Shown: positions 1 through 9,718, counted from the stretch's first letter. The stretch: 64,000 nucleotides of DNA from Lacinutrix himadriensis (GCF_001418105.1 NZ_LIQI01000018.1:1-64000), one strand, 5' to 3'. Notes: generated by a model from the sequence alone, not told the origin. Program-made: numbers and translations.

Positions 1-2016
1 GGTACAGATAGCTGTGATACAGATGCGGTATTTGATGTAACTTCAGATTATGTATTTACGAACCTTACTTCTACTTGTGGAGCTGGTGGTACAATCCTAG
101 TTACGTATACGGTAGCAGACGATTGTGGTAATGAAACATTACTTACTGCAACACTTACTCTAGAAGATTCTATTGGTCCGGACTTAACGTCTTGTACAGT
201 TGTTGATGAAACTATAGAATGTAACGGTACAGATAATGAAACAATCGCTAACGATTGGAATGCAGCAAACATATTAGCACTTCAATCTTGTGGTACAGAT
301 AGCTGTGATACAGATGCAGTATTTGATGTAACTTCTGATTATGTATTTACGAACCTTACTTCTACTTGTGGAGCTGGTGGTACAATCCTAGTTACGTATA
401 CTGTAGCAGACGATTGTGGTAATGAAACATTACTTACTGCAACACTTACTCTAGAAGATTCTATTGGTCCTGACTTAACAGCTTGTTCAGTTGTTGATGA
501 AACTATAGAATGTAATGGTACAGATAATGAAACAATCGCTAACGATTGGAATGCCGCTAACATATTAGCGCTGCAATCTTGTGGTACAGATAGCTGTGAT
601 ACAGATGCTGTTTTTGATGTAACTTCAGATTATACATTTACTAACCTTGCTTCCACTTGTGGCGCTGGTGGTACAATCTTAGTTACTTATATCGTATCCG
701 ATGATTGTGATAACGAAACGATTCTTACTGCAACACTTACTCTAGAAGATTCTATTGGTCCAGACTTAACGTCTTGTTCAGTTGTTGATGAAACTATAGA
801 ATGTAACGGTACAGATAATGAAACAATTGCTAACGATTGGAATGCAGCAAACATATTAGCACTTCAATCTTGTGGTACAGATAGCTGTGATACAGATGCT
901 GTTTTTGATGTAACTTCAGATTATGTATTCACCAACCTTGCTGCTACTTGTGGCGCTGGTGGTACAATTACTGTTACCTATACAGTTGCTGATGATTGTG
1001 ATAATGAAACCATACTTGTTGCTGTTCTTACGCTTAACGATTCTATCGGTCCGGACTTAACATCTTGTCAGTTGTAGATGAAACTATAGAATGTAATGGT
1101 ACAGATAATGAAACAATCGCTAACGATTGGAATGCCTAAATTTAGCATTCAATCTTGTGGCAGATAGCTGTGATACAGATGCAGTATTTGATGTAACTTC
1201 GATTATGTATTTACGAACCTTCTTCACTTGTGGAGCTGGTGGTACATAAGTTACTATACGGTAGCAGACGATTGTGGAATGAAACATACTTACTGCAACA
1301 CTTACTCTAGAAGATTCTATTGGTCCGGACTTAACGTCTTGTACCGTTGTGATGAAACTATAGAATGTAACGGTACAGATAATGAAACAATCGCTAACGA
1401 TTGGAATGCAGCAAACATATTAGCACTTCAATCTTGTGGTACAGATAGCTGTGATACAGATGCGGTATTTGATGTAACTTCAGATTATGTATTTACGAAC
1501 CTTACTTCTACTTGTGGAGCTGGTGGTACAATACTAGTTACGTATACGGTAGCAGACGATTGTGGAAATGAAACAATACTTACTGCAACACTTACTCTAG
1601 AAGATTCTATTGGTCCGGATTTAACATCTTGTACGGTAGAAAATGAAACGATTGAATGTGATGGAACGAATAACGAAACTTTAGCAGATAATTGGAATGC
1701 AGCTAATATCTTAGCACTTCAATCTTGTGGTACAGATAGCTGTGATACAGATGCAGTATTTGATGTAACTTCTGATTATGATTTTACTAATCTTGTAGCT
1801 GCTTGTGGTCTTACTGGTTCTATAGAAGTTACTTATGTTGTAAAAGACGATTGTGATAATGCTACAACACTTACTGCTACACTTACTATAGTAGATAATA
1901 CAGCTCCAGATGCAACTAATTGTGTAACCGATCAAACATTAGATTGTGATGGAGAAAACAATGAAGCAATTGCAGACCAATGGAATGCAGAAAACATTGC
2001 AGCTCTTGAAGCTTGT
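1..2016 (+). repeat. Tandem 291-bp coding repeats of the adhesin
   Basis: The same unit starts at 1, 292, 583, 874, a damaged copy near 1156, then 1438 and 1729, each 291 bp (97 codons) apart except around the damaged copy. The first copies and the 1438 copy are nearly identical in DNA, while the copy from 1729 and the one after it (starting near 2017, one codon shorter) are progressively diverged. This gradient, homogeneous inside and diverged at the C-terminal edge, is typical of arrays that expand and contract by recombination. Confidence 0.9.
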
Positions 2017-2778
2017 GTTACCGATGGTTGTGATTTAGACTTTACTGGTCAAATAACTTCAGATTATAACTTTGCTGATTTATCTTCTGCTCCTGGTTTA
2101 GGTGGAATGCTAGATGTTCAATATATAATTACAGATGATTGTGGTAATGAAACAGAAGTTTATGCGATGTTAACATTACAAAACAATTCTGTTAGTGCTA
2201 GTGATATAACGCTATGTAATACAGATGAACTTGAAGCTCAAGTTTACGATTTATTCGACCTATTAAATGGTTACTATGATGATAGTGGTACATGGGAAGT
2301 TATTTCTGGTGATGCTACAATTATTGATGGTCATTATTTCGATCCATTAAGCATTACGCTAACTGGTGAAAATGTTGGTGTAGATATTGAATTTAGCTAT
2401 ACGGAAAATGATTCTGCTTGTCCAACTTACGTTGAAGCTTCTATTGAAGTTCATAACAGATGTTTCGTATTGAACTGTGGTGAAGATGATGTTGAAATTT
2501 CTAACGCAGTAACTCCTAACGGAGATCAATACAATGAATTCTTTGAAGTTAGTGGTGTTGAACTTTGTAATTATGTAATAGATGTAAAAATATTTAACCG
2601 TTGGGGAGCATTAATTTATGAATCTCATGATTATCAAAATAATTGGGCTGGTACTGCACACAACAATTCTGTTGGTGGCGCTAATACCGTTCCTGATGGT
2701 ACATATTATTACATAGTAACTTTAAAAGAAAGTGGAATTGATCCTATAAATGGATATATCTACGTAGGAACCAAATAA
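1..2778 (+). CDS. SprB-like T9SS type B surface adhesin, 5' partial and internally damaged
   Basis: The reading frame is open from the first base, so the N-terminus lies outside the window. It encodes repeats of about 97 residues rich in Asp, Thr and paired Cys (motif CGTDSCDTDAVFD). The end, roughly the last 95 residues, has the gliding-motility / T9SS type B sorting domain pattern (AVTPNGDQYNEFF, IFNRWGALIYES, PDGTYYYIV). Such proteins are exported by T9SS and anchored outside; SprB is the gliding adhesin of this class. A stop at 1075-1077 and several indels up to about 1350 break the frame, which is restored afterwards because 18 bases in total are missing. A PorP/SprF gene follows 14 bp downstream, the usual partner arrangement. 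Exact equivalence to SprB is inferred. Confidence 0.8.
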
Positions 2779-2792
2779 AAATATTAACCTAT

Positions 2793-3724
2793 ATGAAACT
2801 TATAAAAAAATATATTGTTGCATTTGCGTTATTAAGCTGTACTGTTGGATTTACGCAACAATTACCACAGTTTACACAATACATGTATAATACAATATCC
2901 ATCAATCCTGCCTATGCAGGAAGTAGAGAAACACTAAGTGTAGTTGGTCTTCATAGAAGTCAATGGGTTGGCTTTAAAGGAGGTCCAATAACCCAAACAC
3001 TTTCTGCACATACACCCCTTACCAACGAAAAAATTGGTGTTGGTTTATCTTTAATTAATGATAAACTAGGGTATCAAGATTTCTCTTATATATATGGTGA
3101 TTTTTCATACACCATAAATACAGGTGAAAAAACAAAATTAGCATTCGGACTAAAAGCTGGATTTACACAATACAGCCTTAGTGCTACGTTAAGAGGTAAT
3201 GAACCTGAAGATCCTTCCATTTATGGTGTGGAAAATAGATGGAGTCCAAATATTGGTGTAGGATTCTTTTGGCATACACAAAAATGGTATATGGGATTAT
3301 CTGCTCCTAGAATTCTAAACACAGATTATAACAAAGAAGGAAATTCTAGTGGCGTACAATATGAAGCATAGAAAGAATCAGTTATTATTTTACAGGTGGT
3401 TATGTATTCACATTAAGTGAGAATACAAAATTCAAACCAGCTGCTTTAATAAAAGCTACTAACGGTGCTCCTCTTTCTTATGATCTTACTGCAAACTTTT
3501 TGTTTCATGAAAAACTTTGGTTAGGTGCATCTTACAGAATTAATAATTACACTTCCGCATTTGGTGCAATTGCAGATTTTCAAATCTCTAAAGAAATCAG
3601 AATTGGTTATACCTACGAGTATCCTTTATCCGATATCAACCAATATACAGGAGGAACACATGAAGTTTTATTAATGTTCGAAGTATTTAAAGTGAAACGT
3701 ATTAAATCCCCTAGATATTTCTAA
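2793..3724 (+). pseudogene. PorP/SprF family type IX secretion-associated outer membrane protein (single-base frameshift)
   Basis: The N-terminal 192 residues carry a signal peptide ending near TQQ and the family opening QFTQYMYNTISINPAYAGS; the rest (ERISYYFTGG to the end at SPRYF) continues in another frame. Restoring one T in gaagc-atag near 3367 joins them into about 310 residues, the normal family length. PorP/SprF proteins are beta-barrel outer membrane partners needed to deliver or anchor the large adhesin encoded just upstream (SprF for SprB). The gene sits 14 bp after the adhesin stop and 78 bp before the OmpA-type gene. Since both halves are well conserved, I think a sequencing error is more likely than a true pseudogene. 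Confidence 0.85.
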
Positions 3725-3802
3725 AATAGGTGTTCAGATAAAAACGTGTAATTTTATTATATGTTAATTGCTTCTGAAAGTTAATAAGAAAATAAGATAC
3801 AG

Positions 3803-5737
3803 ATGAAAACAAAAGTTATATTAATATTATTAGTTCTTTGCAATACCATGCTATTTGCACAGGTAAAAGTTGCAGACAATTATTTTAGAGACTATGCGTA
3901 TATCAAAGCAAGTGAGTTATATGAATCTGCTGTAAAAAAAGGAGATAGTAGCGAGCATGTGTTAACACGACTAGGAGATTGTTATTACAACAATTCTAAT
4001 TCTGAAAAAGCTGCTATGTGGTATGGAAAAGCGGTAAATAAATACGAAAAAATAAATCCGGAATTTATTTACAAGTACATCCAATCTCTAAGAAGTTTAG
4101 GAGAATATGAAAACGCAAACACTTGGATCACTAAATTTAAAGAACTACAAACTAGCGATAAAAGAGCCGAAGATTTTGAAATCATGGATCTTGCCAAATA
4201 CAAAGAACTCTCCTCTACCGAAGGAAAATATGTAAAATTTTCTGCACTAGGAATAAATACAGAGTTCTCCGAATTTGGAGGATATGTTCATGACGGTAGC
4301 TTTTACTATGCTTCTACTAAAGTTACAGGAGAAGGTGGTAGTGGTAAAATTTACAAATGGAACGAAGAACCATATTTAGATATTTTTTCAGGAACCATTG
4401 AATATGGTGAAGAAGAAGTAACTATTGAAGACATTAAAGCGCTTTCTGAAGATGTAAATTCAGAATTTCATGAAGCTACAGTTGCTATTACAAATGATGG
4501 CAAAACCATGTATTTTACAAGAGATAATATTAATCATCGTAAAAAGATTTCTTATGATGATGAAGGGACCTCTTATTTAAAAATATATAAAGCAACCAAA
4601 TCTGGAGAGAAATGGGGTAATATTGTAGAACTTCCTTTTAATGACAAGGTCTACTCTACTGGTCATCCTGCGTTAAGCGCAGATAACAAAACATTATATT
4701 TTGTATCCGATCGAGAAGGTGGTTTAGGTAGTACAGATATTTATAGTGTAGAGATAAAAGGTTCTGGAGCTTACGGTACACCAGAAAACTTAGGAGCGAA
4801 AATTAATACACCAGGTAGAGAGATGTTTCCTTATGTTGCCAAAGACAGTACTTTTTACTTTTCATCAGACGGACACATAAGTTTAGGTTTATTAGATATT
4901 TTTAAATCTAATATGATTAAAGTTACAGATAAAGATTCAATTACAGATCCACAAAATTTAGGTGCTCCTTTTAATAGTAGATTTGATGATTTTGCATTCT
5001 TTATAGACTCCGATAAGGATAGAGGTTTTCTATCTTCTAACCGAGAAGAAGGAAGTGGTAGTGATGATATTTACCAATTTGGTTCTTACCAATGTAAACA
5101 AGTAATTAAAGGGGTTGTAAGAGATAAAACTACACTATTACCTATTCCAGAAGCAAAAGTGAAACTTCTAGACGAAACAGGAAAAGAACTTGAAGAAATA
5201 ATATCTGATGAAAATGGAGAATATGAATTTGAAGTAGAATGTGAAAAGAAATACACCGTTATTGGTAGTAAACTAGATTATAGAGACGATATACAAGAAG
5301 TAGAAACTACAGATGTTCCTGAAGAAGAACAAGTGCAAGATTTACTATTGACTCCATTTATTGTAAATAACGAAATTGTAATTAATCCTATTTTCTTCGA
5401 TTACGATAAATCTAACATTAGACCAGATGCTGCTTATGAATTAGAAAACATTGTTACCGTAATGAAGAATCATCCAAAAATGCATATCAAAGTCGAATCA
5501 CATACAGACAGTCGTGGTAAAGATGAGTATAATATGAAACTATCGGATAAACGAGCTAAGTCTACTAGAGATTATATTATTTCTAGAGGTATAACTTCCG
5601 ACAGAATTGACAGTGCCATTGGTTTTGGTGAATCACAATTAGTAAATAGATGTGATAATGCACATAGAAAAATTTGTTCTGAAGAAGAACACCAAGAAAA
5701 CCGTAGATCTAAATTCATTATTACTAACGAATATTAA
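3803..5737 (+). CDS. PorE-like protein: TPR, PD40 beta-propeller, carboxypeptidase-regulatory and OmpA domains
   Basis: A 644-residue exported protein with signal peptide (cleavage after LFA-QV). In order it shows TPR-like helices (about 25-115), a PD40/WD40-like beta-propeller (about 150-410, with repeated YFVSDREGG / YFSSDG strands), a carboxypeptidase-regulatory-like fold (about 430-520) and an OmpA peptidoglycan-binding domain (about 530-640, IFFDYDKSNIRPDA, SHTDSRGKDEYN, LSDKRAKST). This is the PorE arrangement, which ties T9SS/PorP-type complexes to the cell wall. It is the third gene of the adhesin/PorP cluster, so it probably anchors that adhesin system rather than the housekeeping secretion ring. 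A terminator follows at about 5800. Confidence 0.85.
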   Translation: MKTKVILILLVLCNTMLFAQVKVADNYFRDYAYIKASELYESAVKKGDSSEHVLTRLGDCYYNNSNSEKAAMWYGKAVNKYEKINPEFIYKYIQSLRSLGEYENANTWITKFKELQTSDKRAEDFEIMDLAKYKELSSTEGKYVKFSALGINTEFSEFGGYVHDGSFYYASTKVTGEGGSGKIYKWNEEPYLDIFSGTIEYGEEEVTIEDIKALSEDVNSEFHEATVAITNDGKTMYFTRDNINHRKKISYDDEGTSYLKIYKATKSGEKWGNIVELPFNDKVYSTGHPALSADNKTLYFVSDREGGLGSTDIYSVEIKGSGAYGTPENLGAKINTPGREMFPYVAKDSTFYFSSDGHISLGLLDIFKSNMIKVTDKDSITDPQNLGAPFNSRFDDFAFFIDSDKDRGFLSSNREEGSGSDDIYQFGSYQCKQVIKGVVRDKTTLLPIPEAKVKLLDETGKELEEIISDENGEYEFEVECEKKYTVIGSKLDYRDDIQEVETTDVPEEEQVQDLLLTPFIVNNEIVINPIFFDYDKSNIRPDAAYELENIVTVMKNHPKMHIKVESHTDSRGKDEYNMKLSDKRAKSTRDYIISRGITSDRIDSAIGFGESQLVNRCDNAHRKICSEEEHQENRRSKFIITNEY

Positions 5738-5798
5738 TATAGTATAAGATGTTACTTTATAATTTATTGTAAAGCTTTCCTAACAACATCGTATACTT

Positions 5799-5827
5799 AA
5801 AAAGCCACTCTATATAGAGTGGCTTTT
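5799..5827 (+). terminator. Intrinsic terminator after the PorE-like gene
   Basis: An inverted repeat AAGCCACTC / GAGTGGCTT with a short AT loop is followed by TTTAAT. It lies about 60 bp after the stop of the OmpA-type gene and closes the adhesin cluster. Confidence 0.8.
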
Positions 5828-6083
5828 AATTTATAAGAAACTTAATCTTTTAAAGTATTATTAAAACGCCATTACACTAAAAAAATAAGTACCAATAACC
5901 GTTTATGCGAATAAACAATCTACTCGTATTCTATAAATAAAACACCACACTACATATCAAGTAATCTAAGGTAACTACTCTATTTAGTGTGGTCTTTCAT
6001 CTATAAAATCTAGAGGCTTCAAGCATTATTAAGAAATTATATTAACCTTTAAACTAAAAAAGAGGCTCACATAGAACAAAAAA

Positions 6084-6112
6084 AAAACCACTCCTAAAGA
6101 GTGGTTTTTTTA
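6084..6112 (-). terminator. Terminator of the CAP lipoprotein gene (bidirectional)
   Basis: Arms AACCACTC and GAGTGGTT flank a CTAAA-type loop, with an A-run on the left and a T-run on the right, so it can stop transcription in both directions. On the minus strand it is 17 bp after the CAP gene stop. Confidence 0.8.
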
Positions 6113-6128
6113 TTATAAAATTCTTAAT

Positions 6129-6623
6129 TTATTTCTTTACAAATATATTCGTAAAATACCAATATCCATTTTCATCTTGTTCTGCTGAAATATCAAAATG
6201 CGTATAATCTCCAACTATAGCTCCTCGATGACTTTCACTATTAATCCATGCATTAACTACTGAAGCTGGACTACTATAGCCATAAGCTACATTTTCTGAA
6301 ACTCTATTGGCTCCAGCATATTGTTTTAAAAATGCACTTCTTTGCGAAAAATTATCATGAGAAATATTACTAACTTCTGCCATATAATCGGAATGCTCAA
6401 ATGCTTGAGATTTTATCAAATCTAAAGGTGCTAATGTATTTAAACCTTCATTAATTCTATATTCATTTAAAAGTTCTAGAATTTCAGTTTCAATAACTTT
6501 AGTCTCAGGTACTACATATTCACTGTTAACGTTTTTTGCTTCATGATCATTATTTTCTGTTGAACACGAAAACGTGGTAAACAGTACTATTAATGCCATA
6601 AGCCATAAAGTAGGTTTTTTCAT
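6129..6623 (-). CDS. CAP/SCP-domain (YkwD-like) lipoprotein
   Basis: A 164-residue protein whose start MKKPTLWLMALIV leads to a lipobox (TTFSC, Cys20), so it is probably a lipoprotein. The body fits the CAP domain: a first helix with LNEYRINEGLNTL, then DYMAEVSNISHDNF, ENVAYGYSSPASVVNAWINS and SHRGAIVGDYTHF. Cysteine-rich disulfides of eukaryotic CAP proteins are absent, as usual for bacterial members. Substrate and role in bacteria of this class are mostly unknown. The gene stands alone between pdxH and the adhesin cluster, has its own terminator, and nothing suggests an operon. Confidence 0.85.
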   Translation of the reverse strand: MKKPTLWLMALIVLFTTFSCSTENNDHEAKNVNSEYVVPETKVIETEILELLNEYRINEGLNTLAPLDLIKSQAFEHSDYMAEVSNISHDNFSQRSAFLKQYAGANRVSENVAYGYSSPASVVNAWINSESHRGAIVGDYTHFDISAEQDENGYWYFTNIFVKK

Positions 6624-6789
6624 GGTTAAGGTTCTTTAGATTTGGGAGTATAAATATACAATTCAAGTCCAAAAAAAATGTTAACGAAATGTTAAAATCG
6701 ATAAACGACGTGTATTTCATCGAATTTATAGTGTAGATAATCGATTAAGAAGGAATTAACCTACAACAAAAAAGCTTTTAGTCGATTTT

Positions 6790-7437
6790 TTAAGGAGATA
6801 ATCGATTTTTAACCCAAAACCATTCTTTATCAAGCGTATAACGTATTCTATCATGTAGTCTATTTGCTCTTCCTTGCCAAAATTCCATTTCAACAGGCTT
6901 TACAATATAGCCTCCCCAAAACTCTGGGCGTTCTATTTCCTTTCCTTCAAAATCAGCTTCTAATGCTTTTAATTTAAGCTCTAAAGCTTCTCTGTTTTCT
7001 AGTATTTCACTTTGGTTAGAAACTAATGCGCCCAATTGACTTCCTCTAGGTCTAGATTCAAAATAACCATCGCTTAAATTTGCTGCTATTTTTTCTACTT
7101 TACCTTTAATTATAACTTGTCGTTCTGCAGCTTGCCAAAAAAAAGAAATACAAACATTTGGGTTGTTAGCTATTGCTTTTCCTTTTTCACTATTATAATT
7201 GCTGTAAAAAATAAAACCTTCATACGTATACTTTTTAAGCAACACTACTCTACTCCTTGGAAAAGAATCCATACCTATGGTAGATAAAGTCATTGCATTG
7301 GTTTCGTCTTCCGGGAAATGTAGATCTACTTCATGAAACCATTTTTGAAATAATTCTAAAGGATTTTCGGGAGTATCTTTTAATAAAAGCGCTCCTTTTT
7401 CGTAAGATTTTCTGTAATTTCCTAAGTCTTTTTCCAT
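6790..7437 (-). CDS. pdxH: Pyridoxamine 5'-phosphate oxidase
   Basis: A 215-residue flavoenzyme that oxidises pyridoxine- or pyridoxamine-5'-phosphate to pyridoxal 5'-phosphate, in the cytosol. Family landmarks are present: NAMTLSTIGMDSFPRSRVVLLK (FMN-binding strands) early, FFWQAAERQVIIKG and SRPRGSQLGALVSNQS in the middle, PEFWGGY, and a C-terminal dimerisation/FMN region with FWQGRANRLHDRIRY and WFWVKNRLSP. Length and ends match the family. It is monocistronic, divergent from an SRPBCC gene 66 bp away. Confidence 0.95.
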   Translation of the reverse strand: MEKDLGNYRKSYEKGALLLKDTPENPLELFQKWFHEVDLHFPEDETNAMTLSTIGMDSFPRSRVVLLKKYTYEGFIFYSNYNSEKGKAIANNPNVCISFFWQAAERQVIIKGKVEKIAANLSDGYFESRPRGSQLGALVSNQSEILENREALELKLKALEADFEGKEIERPEFWGGYIVKPVEMEFWQGRANRLHDRIRYTLDKEWFWVKNRLSP

Positions 7438-7503
7438 ACCTGCAATTTACAAGTTTTTAGATAATGTCTAAATGCTTTTTGTAACTTTATAAAAAATGAA
7501 TTC

Positions 7504-7932
7504 ATGAAATTTACCTGTACTATAGATATTAATGTATCAAGAGATAAAGTAGTGTCTGTCTTTTTAGATCCCACCAAGCAACAATATTTTCAGGATGGAT
7601 TTATTAGTAAAGAGATTTTAAGCGGAAAGATGCATCAGGTTGGCACAAAATCTAAATTACTTTATAAGAAGTTAGAATTAATAGAGACTATTCAAATAAA
7701 TGACCTTCCAGAAGCTTTTCAAGGGTTATATGAACATAAACATACTACCAATACCATGCATGTTACTTTTATTGCTTTAAATAATGAAACTACTCGTTAT
7801 GTTTCAGAAATAGAATATATAAAGCTTAATGGATTTATGGTCAATACTTTATTTAAATTATTCCCAGGAATGTTTAAAAAACAAGTAGAAAAATGGATGC
7901 TTCAGTTTAAAATTTACATAGAGAGAGCTTGA
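7504..7932 (+). CDS. SRPBCC-fold (polyketide cyclase/START-like) protein
   Basis: A 142-residue soluble protein. Its beginning (FTCTIDINVSRDKVVSVFLDP) and end (FPGMFKKQVEKWMLQFKIYIE, a long C-terminal helix) fit the helix-grip SRPBCC fold, which forms a hydrophobic ligand cavity. No catalytic residues can be named and the ligand is unknown. It is divergent from pdxH and followed 56 bp later by a small orphan gene on the same strand. Confidence 0.7.
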   Translation: MKFTCTIDINVSRDKVVSVFLDPTKQQYFQDGFISKEILSGKMHQVGTKSKLLYKKLELIETIQINDLPEAFQGLYEHKHTTNTMHVTFIALNNETTRYVSEIEYIKLNGFMVNTLFKLFPGMFKKQVEKWMLQFKIYIERA

Positions 7933-7988
7933 GTATACTTTGTATTTTGGGTTAAAATGAATACTTTTACAAGACCTAAACTACTATA

Positions 7989-8411
7989 ATGAGATTTGAA
8001 GATTCTGCGATTAGCAAACAACATATATTTACAAAAAAGACACTTGGTTTTGGAGAGTTCTTCTTATTAGATAATTTTATAATTGCCGAAATGAATGAGG
8101 GAATTCACTTGTCCTGGAATAAAATTTCTAAAATTATTGATATGGTTCTAGACCACTACGGAGAAGATTGCAGGATTGGTTATATTTCTAACAAAACAAA
8201 TTCCTATTCTTTTGAACCAAATCATTGGTCTAATTTTTTTGAAAACTATGACTTTGTTGTTGCAAGTGTATCTGTTTATTATTCAGAATTAAGCTTTAAT
8301 AATGCTACTTTAGAAAAACTATTCTCTAAAAAGAGTCTAAAACGATCCGATTCTATTGAAGAAGCAATTTCTTGGATATTAGATTTAGATGAATTTAAGA
8401 AAGCGTATTAA
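7989..8411 (+). CDS. Conserved-looking small protein, possible STAS-like fold
   Basis: I do not recognise a named family with certainty. The 140-residue product has no signal or membrane segment. Its layout, a strand pair, then a helix KISKIIDMVLDHYG, strand IGYISNKTNSYS, a region VVASVSVYY and a C-terminal helix SIEEAISWIL, recalls small STAS/SpoIIAA-like proteins common in flavobacteria. It overlaps the convergent rnz stop by 4 bp, so the two transcripts share their ends. Function unknown. Confidence 0.6.
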   Translation: MRFEDSAISKQHIFTKKTLGFGEFFLLDNFIIAEMNEGIHLSWNKISKIIDMVLDHYGEDCRIGYISNKTNSYSFEPNHWSNFFENYDFVVASVSVYYSELSFNNATLEKLFSKKSLKRSDSIEEAISWILDLDEFKKAY

Positions 8412-9313
8412 AACTCAAAAAGTTTTCCATCTTCAGCCAATTTTACATTTTTAAAAATAGTATCTGCTTCGGTTTTAAATTCTTTTAAACCATTATACCT
8501 TGTAGAATAATGTCCTAGAATCAATGTACCTACATTGGCTTTATATGCTATTGTTGCGGCTTGTTTTGCAGTACTATGCTTTGTAGGAGCAGCAAGACTT
8601 TCATTTTTTTCTAAAAAAGTAGATTCATGATAAAGTACATCTACCTCTTTAATAATTGGTATTATTGCTTCAGAATATGCTGTATCGCTACAAAATGCAT
8701 AGCTTTTAGCTTTATTTGCTGGTTTGGTGACTTTCTTATTATCAATTAAAATACCATCTTCATTTTCAACATCATGTCCTTGTTTTAACTTTCTGTAATA
8801 CGCTACGTTAATGTTAGCTTCTTCTACTTTAGAAATATCTAACTTTCGTTCTCCTTCCTTTTCTTTAAATAGAAAACCATTGGTATATATTCTGTGGTCT
8901 AGTGGAATGGTATGTACTTCTACCGTATCATCTTCAAAAATAATTTCAGAAGTTGTTGCATTCAATTCATGAAAGATCAATGGATAATTAGTCCAAGACT
9001 TTGCAACTTTCATTTGAAGTGTAATAATTTCCTTCAGTCCTTTTGGTGCATGAATGTGCAATTCTGTTTCGCGAGTAAGTAATCTAAATGTAGAAATAAG
9101 ACCAACCAAACCAAAAAAATGATCGCCGTGTAAATGCGAAATAAAGATGTGTTTAATTCTATTAAACTTCACTTTATGCTTACGCAATTGCACTTGAGTA
9201 CCTTCACCACAATCGATTAAAAACATGTGGTTATTTATTTCTAATACTTGAGCTGTTGGATTGGTATTAACCCTTGGAGTTGCACTATAACAGCCTAAAA
9301 TGCGTAGTTTCAT
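8408..9313 (-). CDS. rnz: Ribonuclease Z
   Basis: A 301-residue metallo-beta-lactamase-fold endonuclease that trims the 3' ends of tRNA precursors. The zinc ligands are visible: SHLHGDHFFG (HxHxDH) near residue 60, FCSDTAYSE near 210, HESTFL with the family exosite/histidine region near 230, and GHYSTRY near 268. Length is normal for the short RNase Z form. It is the last gene of a pyrR-pyrB-small gene-rnz run on the minus strand. Confidence 0.93.
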   Translation of the reverse strand: MKLRILGCYSATPRVNTNPTAQVLEINNHMFLIDCGEGTQVQLRKHKVKFNRIKHIFISHLHGDHFFGLVGLISTFRLLTRETELHIHAPKGLKEIITLQMKVAKSWTNYPLIFHELNATTSEIIFEDDTVEVHTIPLDHRIYTNGFLFKEKEGERKLDISKVEEANINVAYYRKLKQGHDVENEDGILIDNKKVTKPANKAKSYAFCSDTAYSEAIIPIIKEVDVLYHESTFLEKNESLAAPTKHSTAKQAATIAYKANVGTLILGHYSTRYNGLKEFKTEADTIFKNVKLAEDGKLFEF

Positions 9314-9385
9314 TAATGAATGTTAATTTGTTTTTTGTAAATCTGTTGTCTCGGATTGCATAAAATATAATCCACAAATAAACAT

Positions 9386-9718
9386 TTAAAAACCTAAGTC
9401 GCGTTCCATTTCTTCCATCTCAATAATATCATGTGCTTCTTGTAATGTTGGCACAACAATTATTTCATCGGGAGTTTCAGCAATATTGATTTTATCTGAA
9501 ACAATAACAAAAGATTTCTTAGCACCTCTATGTTTTTTTGATACTTGCAAAAACTCTACAATATTTTCTACTGTAACTGGTTTTAAGCTTGTTAAATTAA
9601 TAATTACATTATCGTTTTTAAACCTTTCATACAATACATCTAGTTTTTTTACTAACTCAATTACGGATGCTTTTTCTTGCGTAATAATGGTGATATTTTC
9701 TTCTTTATCAAAAATCAT
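9386..9718 (-). CDS. Small STAS-like protein between pyrB and rnz
   Basis: A 110-residue cytosolic protein with alternating strands and helices (ITIITQEKASVIELVKKL, VIINLTSL, VENIVEFLQVSKKH, KSFVIVSDK, IIVVPTLQEAHDIIEME). The final TLQEAHDIIEMEEMERDLGF resembles the tail of STAS-domain anti-sigma-antagonist-like proteins; no phosphorylatable serine motif can be identified with confidence. It begins 3 bp after the pyrB stop, so it is certainly co-transcribed, and precedes rnz by 72 bp. Relatives are sometimes labelled ribonuclease Z only because of this position; the sequence does not support that. Confidence 0.7.
   Translation of the reverse strand: MIFDKEENITIITQEKASVIELVKKLDVLYERFKNDNVIINLTSLKPVTVENIVEFLQVSKKHRGAKKSFVIVSDKINIAETPDEIIVVPTLQEAHDIIEMEEMERDLGF

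Larger units (their letters stand above)
5738..6128. other. Gene-free stretch with three hairpins
   Basis: No credible reading frame lies in this 391-bp stretch between convergent genes. It holds a terminator at each end and, between them, an imperfect stem with arms 5944-5951 (ACCACACT) and 5986-5993 (AGTGTGGT) that may be a decayed terminator. Nothing else is recognisable. Confidence 0.6.

Noticed and set aside
48-563. Two 74-residue minus-strand frames within the adhesin repeats
   Set aside because: They are identical in layout because they read the same 291-bp repeat backwards; codon pattern and repeats belong to the plus-strand adhesin.
1-2016. CRISPR-like array
   Set aside because: The unit is 291 bp of coding sequence with no unique spacers, so it is a protein repeat.
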